From a virus: a stretch of DNA of 24,399 nucleotides. The stretch covers positions 1 through 24,399 of the IMG/VR virus record IMGVR_UViG_3300032093_000807. The stretch is one strand, 5' to 3'. Below are positions 1 to 5,860 of the stretch, one piece after another. The first letter of the stretch is position 1. Each line of letters begins with the position of its first letter. Made by a program: the position numbers and the translations under genes. The notes under the pieces are model-generated. The model searched no databases and was not told where the DNA came from. It saw nothing but the letters and a program-made list of their open reading frames with translations.

Positions 1-74
1 TGAGCAGCGCAGCAGATGTCCAGTAGGTCGTACTGAGGGATGCTGGCGGTGATGTTGGCCTGGTGATTATTCAT
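1..74 (-). CDS. Start of a small phage gene, cut by the window edge
   Basis: Only the first 24 codons are visible, beginning MNNHQANITASIPQYDLL. The ATG overlaps the TGA of the upstream gene in an ATGA arrangement, the same coupling seen repeatedly in this operon, and this is the main reason to believe it. The product cannot be recognised from so short a piece. Confidence 0.5.
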   Translation of the reverse strand, partial: MNNHQANITASIPQYDLLDICCAA

Positions 75-346
75 GAGGACTGATCGAGCTGTTCGTAGTG
101 ATAGAAGGCAGAGGCCCAAGCTGGGAACCTGGGATCCTCGGGCAGTGGATAGCCCTCGAGTTCCCAGTCAGATTCAGAGGTCCCGCAGGGCGCATACCAC
201 CCGCCTTCATCAGCAGTCCAGCCGGCCTGCCAGCGGATGGTGTTGATACGGTCCTCTTCTCGGATGGCGGCTTCCACTTTGCCGAGGTGGTCGTACCAGT
301 TAGGTCTTCGCTCGAGTTGAGCGAGGTTAAAGGAGGCGTCAGTCAT
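71..346 (-). CDS. Hypothetical phage protein, 91 aa
   Basis: The protein starts MTDASFNLAQ and ends in an acidic, aromatic-rich tail containing SDWELEGYPLPEDPRFPAW. The frame stays open further upstream, but an extension would run through the neighbouring small ORF and has low-complexity Ser/Leu composition, so the ATG at 346 is preferred. That start overlaps the end of the 48-codon ORF upstream by 8 nt, which suggests translational coupling. I do not recognise the family. Size and position match the other small accessory proteins of this leftward operon. Confidence 0.6.
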   Translation of the reverse strand: MTDASFNLAQLERRPNWYDHLGKVEAAIREEDRINTIRWQAGWTADEGGWYAPCGTSESDWELEGYPLPEDPRFPAWASAFYHYEQLDQSS

Positions 347-485
347 CTTTAGCGACTGGGTGGACTGCTTGGAGTTGCTTAAGGATCGACAGAGTGCCAA
401 GAGGCTTGCCGGTCCTAATGCGCTTGAGGGGTATTGGCTTACCGCCCCCGCGGACATCGAATGAGACTTTGTCTTTGTTGGCCAT
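339..485 (-). CDS. Small basic hypothetical protein, 48 aa
   Basis: This short ORF reads MANKDKVSFDVRGGGKPIPL and ends AKDD. It fills the gap between the RlpA-like gene, whose stop lies 6 nt upstream, and the next gene, whose ATG overlaps its last codons. Tiling with both neighbours and an ATG start are the evidence for coding. The protein is rich in Lys, Arg and Gly. No family is recognised. Confidence 0.5.
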   Translation of the reverse strand: MANKDKVSFDVRGGGKPIPLKRIRTGKPLGTLSILKQLQAVHPVAKDD

Positions 486-491
486 AGCGAA

Positions 492-821
492 TCAGTAGTT
501 AATGGCGACAGTGGCAATGCCGTCGAGGGGAACACCAAGGCGATGAGCTGCGCCGGCCGAGAGGTCGATCGAGTTGCAGTCACAGCGATCGGTGATCGGG
601 ACAGTCAGCTGTCGTCCGCGATGGCTGACGTTGACCTTGGTGCCACAGGGCAGCCAGGGATGGGCAGCGCTAATGCCCCAATGCTGGTAGGTCTGGCCGC
701 AATAGGTGATGCGTCCTGAGTACCAGGGGTGATAAACGGTGGCCGTGACATGCCGGCCGGTGTGATGGGCGATGGCGGGCTGAGCGAGAAGTGCGGCAGT
801 GAGGATGGAGCGTTTGAGCAT
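492..821 (-). CDS. Secreted RlpA-like double-psi beta-barrel protein, 109 aa
   Basis: The N-terminus MLKRSILTAALLAQPAIA has the basic, hydrophobic and small-residue order of a Sec signal peptide, with likely cleavage after AIA at residue 18. The rest follows the RlpA-like double-psi beta-barrel pattern: ISAAHPWLPCGTKVNV at residues 50-65, PITDR at 75-79, then SIDLSAGAAHRLG. RlpA proteins are septal peptidoglycan lytic transglycosylases. Here the conserved His (H54) and Asp (D78) are visible, but the usual Gly-Glu before them reads CGQTYQ, so the catalytic Glu seems absent. Four cysteines (41, 59, 80, 82) could form disulfides outside the cytoplasm. It may act on the cell wall in lysis or merely bind glycan. 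The fold is fairly sure, the activity is not. Confidence 0.8.
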   Translation of the reverse strand: MLKRSILTAALLAQPAIAHHTGRHVTATVYHPWYSGRITYCGQTYQHWGISAAHPWLPCGTKVNVSHRGRQLTVPITDRCDCNSIDLSAGAAHRLGVPLDGIATVAINY

Positions 822-832
822 GGTGATTGGAT

Positions 833-1123
833 TCAGGCAGCGTGGGTATCAGGGATTTGATTCAGGCGCGGCTGAGCTTCTGGTCCGACAATGCGAAGCG
901 CGAGCTGGTTCCATGCCAGTGCGGCTTCTTCTTCTGTGGCGTAAGAGCCGCCGTCAAAAGTCCGGCCGTTAAAGCGCAAGGCGGCGCGCCATGGCAGGCG
1001 TGGGTTGGAGTTAGCGCGTTGCACACCGCGGAAGCGACTCGCTCCACGGATGGAGTGCGGTCTTGCGGTGAGCTTGAGCCAGACCTCGGCCTTGCTGTTG
1101 CCGGATTTTGCGGAGTAGAGCAT
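833..1123 (-). CDS. Stand-alone AP2-domain DNA-binding protein, 96 aa
   Basis: Residues 30-85 match the AP2 three-strand-plus-helix pattern: RFRGV at 30-34, WRAALRFNGR at 45-54, and GSYATEEEAALAWNQLALRI in the helix. In phages this domain is usually fused to an HNH nuclease, where it gives DNA specificity. No HNH motif is present here, so the protein is either a free DNA-binding protein or a remnant of a homing endonuclease. The frame is open back to 1249, but that extension overlaps the upstream gene and is Arg/Ser/Leu-rich, so ATG at 1123, 18 nt after the upstream stop, is preferred. Confidence 0.75.
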   Translation of the reverse strand: MLYSAKSGNSKAEVWLKLTARPHSIRGASRFRGVQRANSNPRLPWRAALRFNGRTFDGGSYATEEEAALAWNQLALRIVGPEAQPRLNQIPDTHAA

Positions 1124-1140
1124 GAGGCTAGAGAACAGGG

Positions 1141-1446
1141 TCAGTGGTCGTAGACAGGGAAGTCGTCGAGTACATCGCCAGCGGGATCTAAGAGAACCCA
1201 ATTGGCGTTGTATTTCTCTCGAGCTGTTGTACAGATGTGATGAAGCCATTCAGGAATGGATTGATTGCCACAGGAAGGGTCTTCTTCGTAGGCGTAAAAC
1301 CATTCCATTCCGTGGTCTGGCAGAGATCCAAAGCTCCATGGCGAAAGGTCTTGATCTACATCGGGCATGTGCTTAGTGGAGACCGTGAGCACGGTGGCGA
1401 GCGCAACTCCGGGGACTGGAGAGGCTACTTGTCCAGAAAGGTTCAT
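1141..1446 (-). CDS. Hypothetical phage protein, 101 aa
   Basis: It starts MNLSGQVASPVPG, and its ATG lies one base after the TGA of the upstream gene (TGATATG), which fixes the start over longer in-frame extensions. The C-terminal half contains EWLHHICTTA, then NWVLLDPAGDVLDDFPVYD, a pattern that resembles small phage and plasmid proteins ending in a 'W-hydrophobic-D-x-G-D ... LP-x-YD' motif. I cannot name the family with confidence. The protein is acidic and has no signal peptide or membrane segment. Confidence 0.65.
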   Translation of the reverse strand: MNLSGQVASPVPGVALATVLTVSTKHMPDVDQDLSPWSFGSLPDHGMEWFYAYEEDPSCGNQSIPEWLHHICTTAREKYNANWVLLDPAGDVLDDFPVYDH

Positions 1447-1447
1447 A

Positions 1448-1654
1448 TCAGACCTGAGCGAACTTGCTAGCGAGTTGCTTGTAGCGCTCGAGGTGCTCAT
1501 CGCGGGCTACATCCTTCCAGTCGCTCATACAGATGTCGTCGCCCGAGAAGTATTCATAGAAGAAAGCGCAGGCATTGACCAGCGCATTAAGTTCTTCTGG
1601 GGAAGCGGAGAAGTGTTGGTTCACTTTCACAGGGAATTGGCCGAGGTAATTCAT
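1448..1654 (-). CDS. Hypothetical acidic protein, 68 aa
   Basis: The protein reads MNYLGQFPVKVNQHF and continues with SPEELNALVNACAFFYEYF and SDWKDVARDEHLERYKQL, looking like a small all-helical protein. The frame is open upstream to 1828, but that part overlaps the zinc-ribbon gene and is low in complexity, so ATG at 1654, 7 nt after the upstream stop, is chosen. A CTCCTGATCCCACC leader precedes it without a good ribosome site, suggesting coupling to the gene before. Function unknown. Confidence 0.6.
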   Translation of the reverse strand: MNYLGQFPVKVNQHFSASPEELNALVNACAFFYEYFSGDDICMSDWKDVARDEHLERYKQLASKFAQV

Positions 1655-1661
1655 GGTGGGA

Positions 1662-1922
1662 TCAGGAGTAAGCGGTTTCGATAGGGCGACTGCAGACGCT
1701 GCAGAGAAGTTCAGGGTCTTCCCAGTTGACGTCGAGGGCAATGACGCACCAGCCGTCGTATCCGCAGGTGGTGGCAATCGACTCCCGCTCGTCTCTGCAG
1801 CAAGCAGGGCAGATGGCCTGGCCGTCATCGGCGACGGCGAAACGGGGGTAGCCGCCAGGCCAGGCGTAAGGGTGCTCAGCGAGATCAGTTGCTAGGCGTA
1901 GGGATTTGGATTGCGTGGTCAT
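1662..1922 (-). CDS. Putative zinc-ribbon protein, 86 aa
   Basis: It contains two Cys pairs, CPAC near residue 38 and CSVC near residue 77, with additional cysteines between them (GYDGWC). The spacing fits a zinc ribbon that could bind nucleic acid or protein. It begins MTTQSKSLRL and overlaps the end of the upstream HicA-like gene by 38 nt. The overlap is longer than elsewhere in the operon, so the start is less certain, although no closer ATG preserves the N-terminal residues before the first Cys pair. Specific role unknown. Confidence 0.65.
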   Translation of the reverse strand: MTTQSKSLRLATDLAEHPYAWPGGYPRFAVADDGQAICPACCRDERESIATTCGYDGWCVIALDVNWEDPELLCSVCSRPIETAYS

Positions 1923-2112
1923 GAGCAGCGCGCCGGATTGAGGCGAGGATGTTGCGTTCAGAACGAGGAGATCGCTTGCGGCCGAAGGGAACGATCGTGT
2001 ACCCGCCACCGGGGTGACGGGCGTGCCAGTGCTTGCGACCTGGAGTAATCGAGAACCCCAGGTCGATGGCGTACTTGAGGCAGGGATCTTTGCGGAAGAG
2101 GGGATTGCTCAT
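1885..2112 (-). CDS. HicA-like mRNA interferase-fold protein, 75 aa
   Basis: The segment CLKYAIDLGFSITPGRKHWHARHPGGG (residues 11-37), followed by TIVPF and SERNILASIRRA, follows the HicA family: helix, strand, a His-containing strand ending in HPxGG, strand, then a C-terminal helix containing the conserved RSILKQ-like segment. HicA toxins cleave mRNA through that His (here H28 or H30). No HicB-like antitoxin lies on either side. Orphan HicA-like proteins are known in phages and need not be toxic. Its ATG overlaps the upstream TGA (ATGA), so translation is probably coupled. Confidence 0.65.
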   Translation of the reverse strand: MSNPLFRKDPCLKYAIDLGFSITPGRKHWHARHPGGGYTIVPFGRKRSPRSERNILASIRRAAHDHAIQIPTPSN

Positions 2113-2726
2113 GAGTAATTCATGGCCTTCTCGTCGAGATCGCTGAGGGTGACGCCGCGTTCCTTGAGCCAGGGAATCATGCAGGTGACGACGATCTTCT
2201 GTGCTTCCATTGGACGTGGCTTTTCTGCCGTGCCGATGAGCTTGCAGGTGAGATTGAAGGCTCGGGAAGCCTGCTCGATCAGCATCAGTAGATCGATGTC
2301 GAGGTTGTGCTCTGCGGCGCGCGCCTCAGCGTTGCGCTTGCGAACAGTGGCCGGGCGAACACCGCGATTAGGGATGACCGCAGTGCGCTGGGCGACGGCC
2401 GTCATGACGTGCGGGTCGGCGGCTTCGAAGGCAGCGAGATGGTCAGGATCGGACCAGCCTTCCTCTCGAGGAGGGAGCGCAGGATCCGCCAGTTCCTGCT
2501 CGTCAAAGTCAAGTTGGAGAACAGAAGCCTTGAGTTCCGTGTTGTACGTGAGGCAGCTGTCATCGAAGGTGAAGCCCTTCTTGACGATGTCGCGGATGGA
2601 TTCAGGGATGAGTGCGGCGCACTCGCCACCGCTTGGAAGCTTCTTGTTGAAGTAGAAGTAGTAGTAGCCGTGATGGTCCGGCTTGACGCTGGGCTTAGGG
2701 TCTGAGGTTGCGATACGGACGGCCAT
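2109..2726 (-). CDS. Hypothetical phage protein, 205 aa
   Basis: This is one of the larger leftward genes. The N-terminal part has an aromatic run HHGYYYFYFNKKLPSGG, the middle is acidic, and the C-terminal 100 residues look helical (NAEARAAEHNLDIDLLMLIE, then IVVTCMIPWLKERGVTLSDL). I recognise no domain. Start ATG 2726 is chosen because its leader carries the TTTCGC...CACCACC pattern seen before several other leftward genes; a second ATG at 2777 would add 17 residues and overlap the upstream gene by 20 nt. Placed directly after the Gp157-family gene and its coupled partner, it may belong to DNA metabolism, but that is only context. Confidence 0.65.
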   Translation of the reverse strand: MAVRIATSDPKPSVKPDHHGYYYFYFNKKLPSGGECAALIPESIRDIVKKGFTFDDSCLTYNTELKASVLQLDFDEQELADPALPPREEGWSDPDHLAAFEAADPHVMTAVAQRTAVIPNRGVRPATVRKRNAEARAAEHNLDIDLLMLIEQASRAFNLTCKLIGTAEKPRPMEAQKIVVTCMIPWLKERGVTLSDLDEKAMNYS

Positions 2727-2757
2727 TGGTGGTGGTTGCGAAAGGAAGAAGCGGGAG

Positions 2758-2985
2758 TCACTGGGGCGTGACTTCAAAGAAGTGAGAGCCGGGGCCGAAA
2801 TCGCGAACGATCTCCGGCCAGGTGTCGTAGATCTTGCGGGCGTTATTGCCGTCAGCCCTGCTGAGTGCAGTGGCTAGGCCGGAGACAAAGCCGCCGCCGT
2901 GCTTGCGCATGGCATCAACGGTGCGGCCCCGGTAGGCGTAGAAGGTCTGGAAGTCGGCCAGGGCGATCGATGGGATGGGTGTCAT
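2758..2985 (-). CDS. Small conserved-type phage protein, 75 aa
   Basis: It reads MTPIPSIALADFQTFYAY and then HGGGFVSGLATALSRAD and ARKIYDTWPEIVRDFGPGS. The pattern 'GG-x-F-x-x-x-L-x-x-A-x-x-x-AD-x-x-N ... FP-E ... GPGS' is one I associate with small unnamed proteins common in phages of many hosts, but I cannot give it a family name or function. It is coupled to the Gp157-family gene by an ATGA overlap, which suggests a shared task. Confidence 0.7.
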   Translation of the reverse strand: MTPIPSIALADFQTFYAYRGRTVDAMRKHGGGFVSGLATALSRADGNNARKIYDTWPEIVRDFGPGSHFFEVTPQ

Positions 2986-3551
2986 TTGATGGACCAGTTG
3001 GTGCGTTGAACAAGGCGAGCGCCGACAATCTCCTGGCCGCCTTTGAGTGCGGCCTTGATAGCGGTCTTGTCGGGCGTGCGGGTGGTCTTGGATTTGAAGA
3101 GGTCGTCAGGGATGAGGTCTTCGTCTTCGATCTCGACGGCTTCACTGCGCCGGGAGCGCAGTTCATGGGTCGGCAGGGAGAAGTTGCGGGCCTCGGGGCG
3201 CAAGGCGGTCAGCACCTTGAGCATGTAGTCGGTGAGCGACTGGGCACGCTTCTCATCTGCCGCCGCTAGTTCTGCCAGGCGGATCGACTGCTCCTTGCGG
3301 AACTTGGCGACCGCTTGCAGGTGGTCGATGTAGCGGCAGATGTTGTCAGCCTTGGACTCGAGCAGAGCAGCGGTGTGGGCTTGAGCTTCGAGGTACTGCT
3401 CGACCAACCGGATGGCGGTCTCCTCTTGCTCGGGATCGTCGGAGCCGAGCAATTCGGCAGCTAAGGCGAGCTCGCCGTCGATGTATTGGGTCTGGATGCC
3501 AAGGGCGTAGAGAGACTCTGCGCCCTGAGCTCTTGGGTCAGTAGAGCTCAT
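2982..3551 (-). CDS. Gp157-family phage protein, 189 aa
   Basis: The sequence follows the Siphovirus Gp157 pattern over its length: LESKADNICRYIDHLQ near residues 64-79, a long helical region with KRAQSLTDYMLKVL, then VEIEDEDLIPDD, KTTRTPDKTAIKAALKGG and a C-terminal GARLVQRTNWSIK. Members are common in phages, usually near recombination or replication genes, and one was reported to help resist other phages in Streptococcus thermophilus; the biochemical role is not settled. ATG 3551 overlaps the upstream gene by 14 nt. The open frame extends to 3698, but that part is Ser/Pro/Thr low complexity and lies inside the neighbour, so it was dropped. Confidence 0.88.
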   Translation of the reverse strand: MSSTDPRAQGAESLYALGIQTQYIDGELALAAELLGSDDPEQEETAIRLVEQYLEAQAHTAALLESKADNICRYIDHLQAVAKFRKEQSIRLAELAAADEKRAQSLTDYMLKVLTALRPEARNFSLPTHELRSRRSEAVEIEDEDLIPDDLFKSKTTRTPDKTAIKAALKGGQEIVGARLVQRTNWSIK

Positions 3552-3780
3552 GCTCGGAGTGGGCTTGGCAGTAGGACTGGAGGACGATCGCGGCCGGCCA
3601 GGAGGATGGTTCGCCGGAGCGGAGGTTGTTGACGTAGGTGTTGCGCTCGAGCTGGCTGCTGAAGTCGCAGCGCCAGCAGAGCGTGGTGCGGGTGTCATAG
3701 ACGTAGATGGAGAAGTGGTGATTAGTCGCGGCGCGTCGCAGCAGATAGCGCTTGCCGAGAGCGTTTGAGTTGGCGGTCAA
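3538..3780 (-). CDS. Hypothetical protein, about 80 aa, probable TTG start
   Basis: The reading frame between the coiled-coil gene upstream and the Gp157 gene has plausible protein content: GKRYLLRRAATNHHFSIYVYD, RTTLCWRCDFSS, and NTYVNNLRSGEPSSWPAAIV. There is no ATG in a sensible place; TTG at 3780 is the best start and overlaps the upstream gene by 59 nt. The C-terminus overlaps the Gp157 start. One CxxC pair is present. Family unknown and start uncertain. Confidence 0.5.
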   Translation of the reverse strand: MTANSNALGKRYLLRRAATNHHFSIYVYDTRTTLCWRCDFSSQLERNTYVNNLRSGEPSSWPAAIVLQSYCQAHSEHELY

Positions 3781-3934
3781 AGGACGCCAGTTGCCGCTTG
3801 ATCGTCTGGACAGAGCGACGGTCTTGGGAGGCGCAGCCAGCCTTGAGGGCGCGCTGGGCTTCTGAAAGCAGCTCTGCAGTCGCATCGCGGAGGCGAACCA
3901 GCGGAAGCAGGCTTTGATCAATGGCATCTGGCAT
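3722..3934 (-). CDS. Small helical (coiled-coil-like) protein, 70 aa
   Basis: It reads MPDAIDQSLLPLVRLRDATA, then a long charged helix with SVQTIKRQLASFDRQLKRSR. The composition is basic and almost free of Gly and Pro, so a helical hairpin or coiled coil is likely. It is the first gene after the terminator at 3984-4012, so it may start a transcription unit. ATG 3934 is chosen because a longer form would run into that terminator. Function unknown. Confidence 0.55.
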   Translation of the reverse strand: MPDAIDQSLLPLVRLRDATAELLSEAQRALKAGCASQDRRSVQTIKRQLASFDRQLKRSRQALSAATRRD

Positions 3935-3983
3935 GCTGAGTGCCGTGGCTTGCGCATTGTGGCCGGAAATTCCAGAAAGGGAA

Positions 3984-4012
3984 GCCCCGGCGTGCGGAAT
4001 GCACACCGGGGC
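3984..4012 (-). terminator. Intrinsic terminator of the 4020-4406 gene
   Basis: GCCCCGG (3984-3990) pairs with CCGGGGC (4006-4012), and the inner GTGC/GCAC arms lengthen the stem to about 11 pairs with one mismatch and a 5-nt loop. On the - strand the stem is followed by TTCCCTTTC, a moderate U-rich tail. It begins 8 nt after the stop at 4020. Confidence 0.75.
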
Positions 4013-4019
4013 GACTAGG

Positions 4020-4406
4020 TCAGGCGACCGTGATCTGCTGGAGTTCCGCGGCAGGTGCGGCAGCGACGGCCTCGGTTGCGGTTTCAGCAGCGGCCAGGCC
4101 GTGCTTCACCGCCTTGGTGTAGAGGGTCTTGGTGTAGACCTCCTTGGCCGAGATCGCATAGACGCCGGTGGGCGAGGAAACGATCTTGCCGAAGTAGAGG
4201 GTGCCGGTTGCCGGATCCTCGAAGGTGTCGGCAGGGTTATCGCGGCCGACCATATCGGTGATGTGATCGGACTTGAAGCCGGCGTTGATTGCCGTCTCCC
4301 GGCGAGCCATGCCGCCGTTGCGGTTAGAGACCCAAGCCAGTTCGGCGTGGGTCCAGTTGCTGCCGGAGTAGAGGCGAGCGGAGATAGGGCCGAGGTTGAG
4401 TTCCAT
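4020..4406 (-). CDS. Hypothetical phage protein, 128 aa
   Basis: It starts MELNLGPISARLYSGSNWTH and ends in an Ala-rich tail (AAAETATEAVAAAPAAELQQ) that is probably disordered. The middle contains TGTLYFGKIVSSPTGVYAIS, likely beta structure. It stands alone between its own terminator and a 5' region bearing the conserved 20-bp box, so it has the same monocistronic cassette design as the genes at 7.3-10 kb. The frame is open to 4451, but ATG 4406 carries the TTTCGCAATCCACC leader found before other leftward genes. Function unknown; the compact build and high-expression design make an abundant early protein plausible. Confidence 0.65.
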   Translation of the reverse strand: MELNLGPISARLYSGSNWTHAELAWVSNRNGGMARRETAINAGFKSDHITDMVGRDNPADTFEDPATGTLYFGKIVSSPTGVYAISAKEVYTKTLYTKAVKHGLAAAETATEAVAAAPAAELQQITVA

Positions 4407-4436
4407 GGTGGATTGCGAAAGTGCGAAACGAAGCAA

Positions 4437-4465
4437 GCCCCTTACATGCACTGCTGTAAGAGGGC
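4437..4465 (-). promoter_or_regulatory. Copy 1 of the conserved box, in a hairpin form
   Basis: The box ATGCACTGCTGTAAGAGGGC (+ strand, 4446-4465) lies 31 nt beyond the 5' end of the 4406 gene. Unlike the other copies it sits in a hairpin: CTTACA (4441-4446) pairs with TGTAAG (4455-4460), and GCCC (4437-4440) with GGGC (4462-4465) across a one-base bulge. No terminator precedes it here because the + strand island starts on its other side. Confidence 0.55.
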
Positions 4466-4484
4466 AAAAACAAGCAAGTAGAAT
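4466..4484 (+). promoter_or_regulatory. Possible late promoter of the 4514-5352 island
   Basis: AAAAACAAG (4466-4474) followed by TAGAAT (4479-4484) lies 30-48 nt before the ATG at 4514. The same AAAAACAAG and TAGATT pair lies directly before the large terminase gene. TAGAAT fits a TANNNT -10 element; no -35 element is apparent. Confidence 0.4.
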
Positions 4485-4513
4485 GCAAACAACGCAGTAC
4501 GAATCGTTCCGCG

Positions 4514-5005
4514 ATGTTTAGCGGTGTGCGCAACCTGGATGAGCGAATCCGGGGCTACATGGCCCAGCAGGCTGAGGGCCAATTGGCTGCTCGCCGCCAG
4601 GCCGTCATGGACGACCTGAAGAGTCAGATTCAGTCCAGCCCTGCTAGCGCAGCCAAGCGTGTTGGCGAGCGCTTCGGTGTATCAGAAGGCGGGCTCAGCG
4701 ACCTCGAGCGAGTGCTGCGAGGTGAACGAGGCGCCGTGTCGCAGGAAGTGTTTGCACCGAATAGCGGTGCGATGCTCCAGGCGACGGCTGATCGCGAGGC
4801 TGCCCGCAATCCGCTGTACAACCTGCAGCGCATGCTGTCCGGTGAAAGCACTGCGGATCGTGCTGGCCAAGTCGCGTTTTACGGTGCTGCCGCTGGTGGC
4901 GCTACTGCCGGCCTCACTGCAGCAGGTCAAGGCCTGATGGCCCTGATGGAATACCTGCAGCAAGGTCAGCAGTCCGAGCAAGAGCGCGAACAGCCTCTCG
5001 CTTGA
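4514..5005 (+). CDS. Putative virion-associated protein, 163 aa
   Basis: The protein begins MFSGVRNLDERIRGYM. It has a charged helical N-terminal two-thirds, a Gly/Ala-rich hydrophobic stretch AFYGAAAGGATAGLTAAGQGL near residues 120-140, and a Gln/Glu-rich tail ending QQSEQEREQPLA. This layout resembles the late proteins at 13971-14480 and 16211-17485, which also pair a Gly/Ala hydrophobic stretch with a Gln/Glu-rich C-terminus. It is therefore a candidate internal virion protein, although it lies among leftward early genes. No family recognised and no clear ribosome site. Confidence 0.6.
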   Translation: MFSGVRNLDERIRGYMAQQAEGQLAARRQAVMDDLKSQIQSSPASAAKRVGERFGVSEGGLSDLERVLRGERGAVSQEVFAPNSGAMLQATADREAARNPLYNLQRMLSGESTADRAGQVAFYGAAAGGATAGLTAAGQGLMALMEYLQQGQQSEQEREQPLA

Positions 5006-5006
5006 C

Positions 5007-5147
5007 GTGGAAGATCCGCAGCGCTGGGAGTGTGCTGTGTGGGTCCGGGTCAAGGCGGCTTTAGAAGCTGCTGGTAAGACCCGGACGTCGTATTACTTGA
5101 TGGCTGATGAAGCCGTTCGCCTTTGCAAGCTGAAAAGCCATGGATAA
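5007..5147 (+). CDS. Small hypothetical protein, 46 aa, GTG start
   Basis: The ORF starts with GTG one base after the upstream TGA and its end overlaps the ATG of the next gene by 8 nt, so it fills the gap exactly. It reads (M)EDPQRWECAVWVRVKAALEA and continues AGKTRTSYYLMADEAVRLCK, which looks like a compact helical protein. It is rich in charged and aromatic residues rather than low complexity, supporting coding. Function unknown. Confidence 0.5.
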   Translation: MEDPQRWECAVWVRVKAALEAAGKTRTSYYLMADEAVRLCKLKSHG

Positions 5148-5352
5148 CGACTTTCCGATGCTTGCCGGTGCCCGGCTTGGGTTGGGATCGATGGACATAC
5201 AGCGTGGATTGAGCAATGGTTCGTTGAACGGATTGCGGCTCTCGAACGCTGTTGGCCCTCTATGGCCGAGCAATCCGATGGCACCAGAGAATAGTGAGCC
5301 GCACTTCACGGCTAGCGGTGGTTACCAGCCGGAAGTAGCGTTCGGCGCCTAG
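5140..5352 (+). CDS. Hypothetical protein, 70 aa
   Basis: It starts MDNDFPMLAGARLGLGSMD, overlaps the small gene before it by 8 nt, and is the last gene of the + strand island. The sequence is rich in Gly, Asn, Leu and Pro with little charge (NGSLNGLRLSNAVGPLWP), as in some virion peptides. Its TAG overlaps the TAG of the convergent - strand gene, so the two blocks meet tail-to-tail without a terminator. Confidence 0.55.
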   Translation: MDNDFPMLAGARLGLGSMDIQRGLSNGSLNGLRLSNAVGPLWPSNPMAPENSEPHFTASGGYQPEVAFGA

Positions 5353-5534
5353 TCGATAACTGGGCCCATCATGCGCCGGAAGTCGGCGGTGAGCTTGGCG
5401 CAGTCGCTGACTGAATCCTCGACTGCAAGCAGGACGCGGGCTTCTGCTGCTAGGTCGAGGTTGGAGTCGAGGGCCAGGGTGCCGACAATGAAGCGGCGCT
5501 CGAGGGGCTTGTCGTCGACGTGGGTCGTGGTCAT
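5349..5534 (-). CDS. Hypothetical protein, 61 aa
   Basis: It reads MTTTHVDDKPLERRFIVGTL and continues ALDSNLDLAAEARVLLAVED. It is the last gene of the second leftward operon; its ATG overlaps the upstream TGA (ATGA) and its stop overlaps the convergent gene's stop by three bases. Mixed alpha/beta composition, no motif recognised. Confidence 0.6.
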   Translation of the reverse strand: MTTTHVDDKPLERRFIVGTLALDSNLDLAAEARVLLAVEDSVSDCAKLTADFRRMMGPVID

Positions 5535-5857
5535 AGGAGGGAGGTGTCGCGGCTAACAGGGAGTCCGGTGTGGCGAGAGAAGGCTTTGAGTGCCTGGGCG
5601 TTGTTGCCGCCGATATGCCACCAGTAGTCCTCGCGTGGGATGGACGGCTCTTTCCAGTCATAGATATGGAATGTGGTGCCGTCCTTGCAGCGGAAGGCCC
5701 ATTCGACATTGACTTTGCCGTCGATGTCGCGCTCATGCGGTTCGCCGAGAAGGGCGATCAAGGTGGCGTAGTTTGTGCGGCAGTAACCAGCCAGAGATCC
5801 ACTGGCGTGGTCGGCTGGGCCCAGGACTGCGAGGGGGTGGAGGTTGGAGGTGTTCAT
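5531..5857 (-). CDS. Hypothetical phage protein, 108 aa
   Basis: The central part reads VNVEWAFRCKDGTTFHIYDWK and is followed by DYWWHIGGNNAQALKAF. The pattern 'W-x-F-x-DGT-x-x-x-IYDWK ... WHIGG-x-x-x-x-A' resembles unnamed small proteins found in many phages. The N-terminal part contains TNYATLIALLGEPH. It is linked to the next gene by ATGA. Function unknown. Confidence 0.7.
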   Translation of the reverse strand: MNTSNLHPLAVLGPADHASGSLAGYCRTNYATLIALLGEPHERDIDGKVNVEWAFRCKDGTTFHIYDWKEPSIPREDYWWHIGGNNAQALKAFSRHTGLPVSRDTSLL

Positions 5858-5860
5858 GAG

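Noticed and set aside
347-583. Upstream extension of the 71-346 gene
   Set aside because: Low-complexity translation overlapping the RlpA-like gene and the 48-codon ORF.
2122-2655. Long + strand open frame of 177 codons opposite the 205-aa gene
   Set aside because: Ser/Arg/Ala-rich shadow of the - strand gene, with no operon context.
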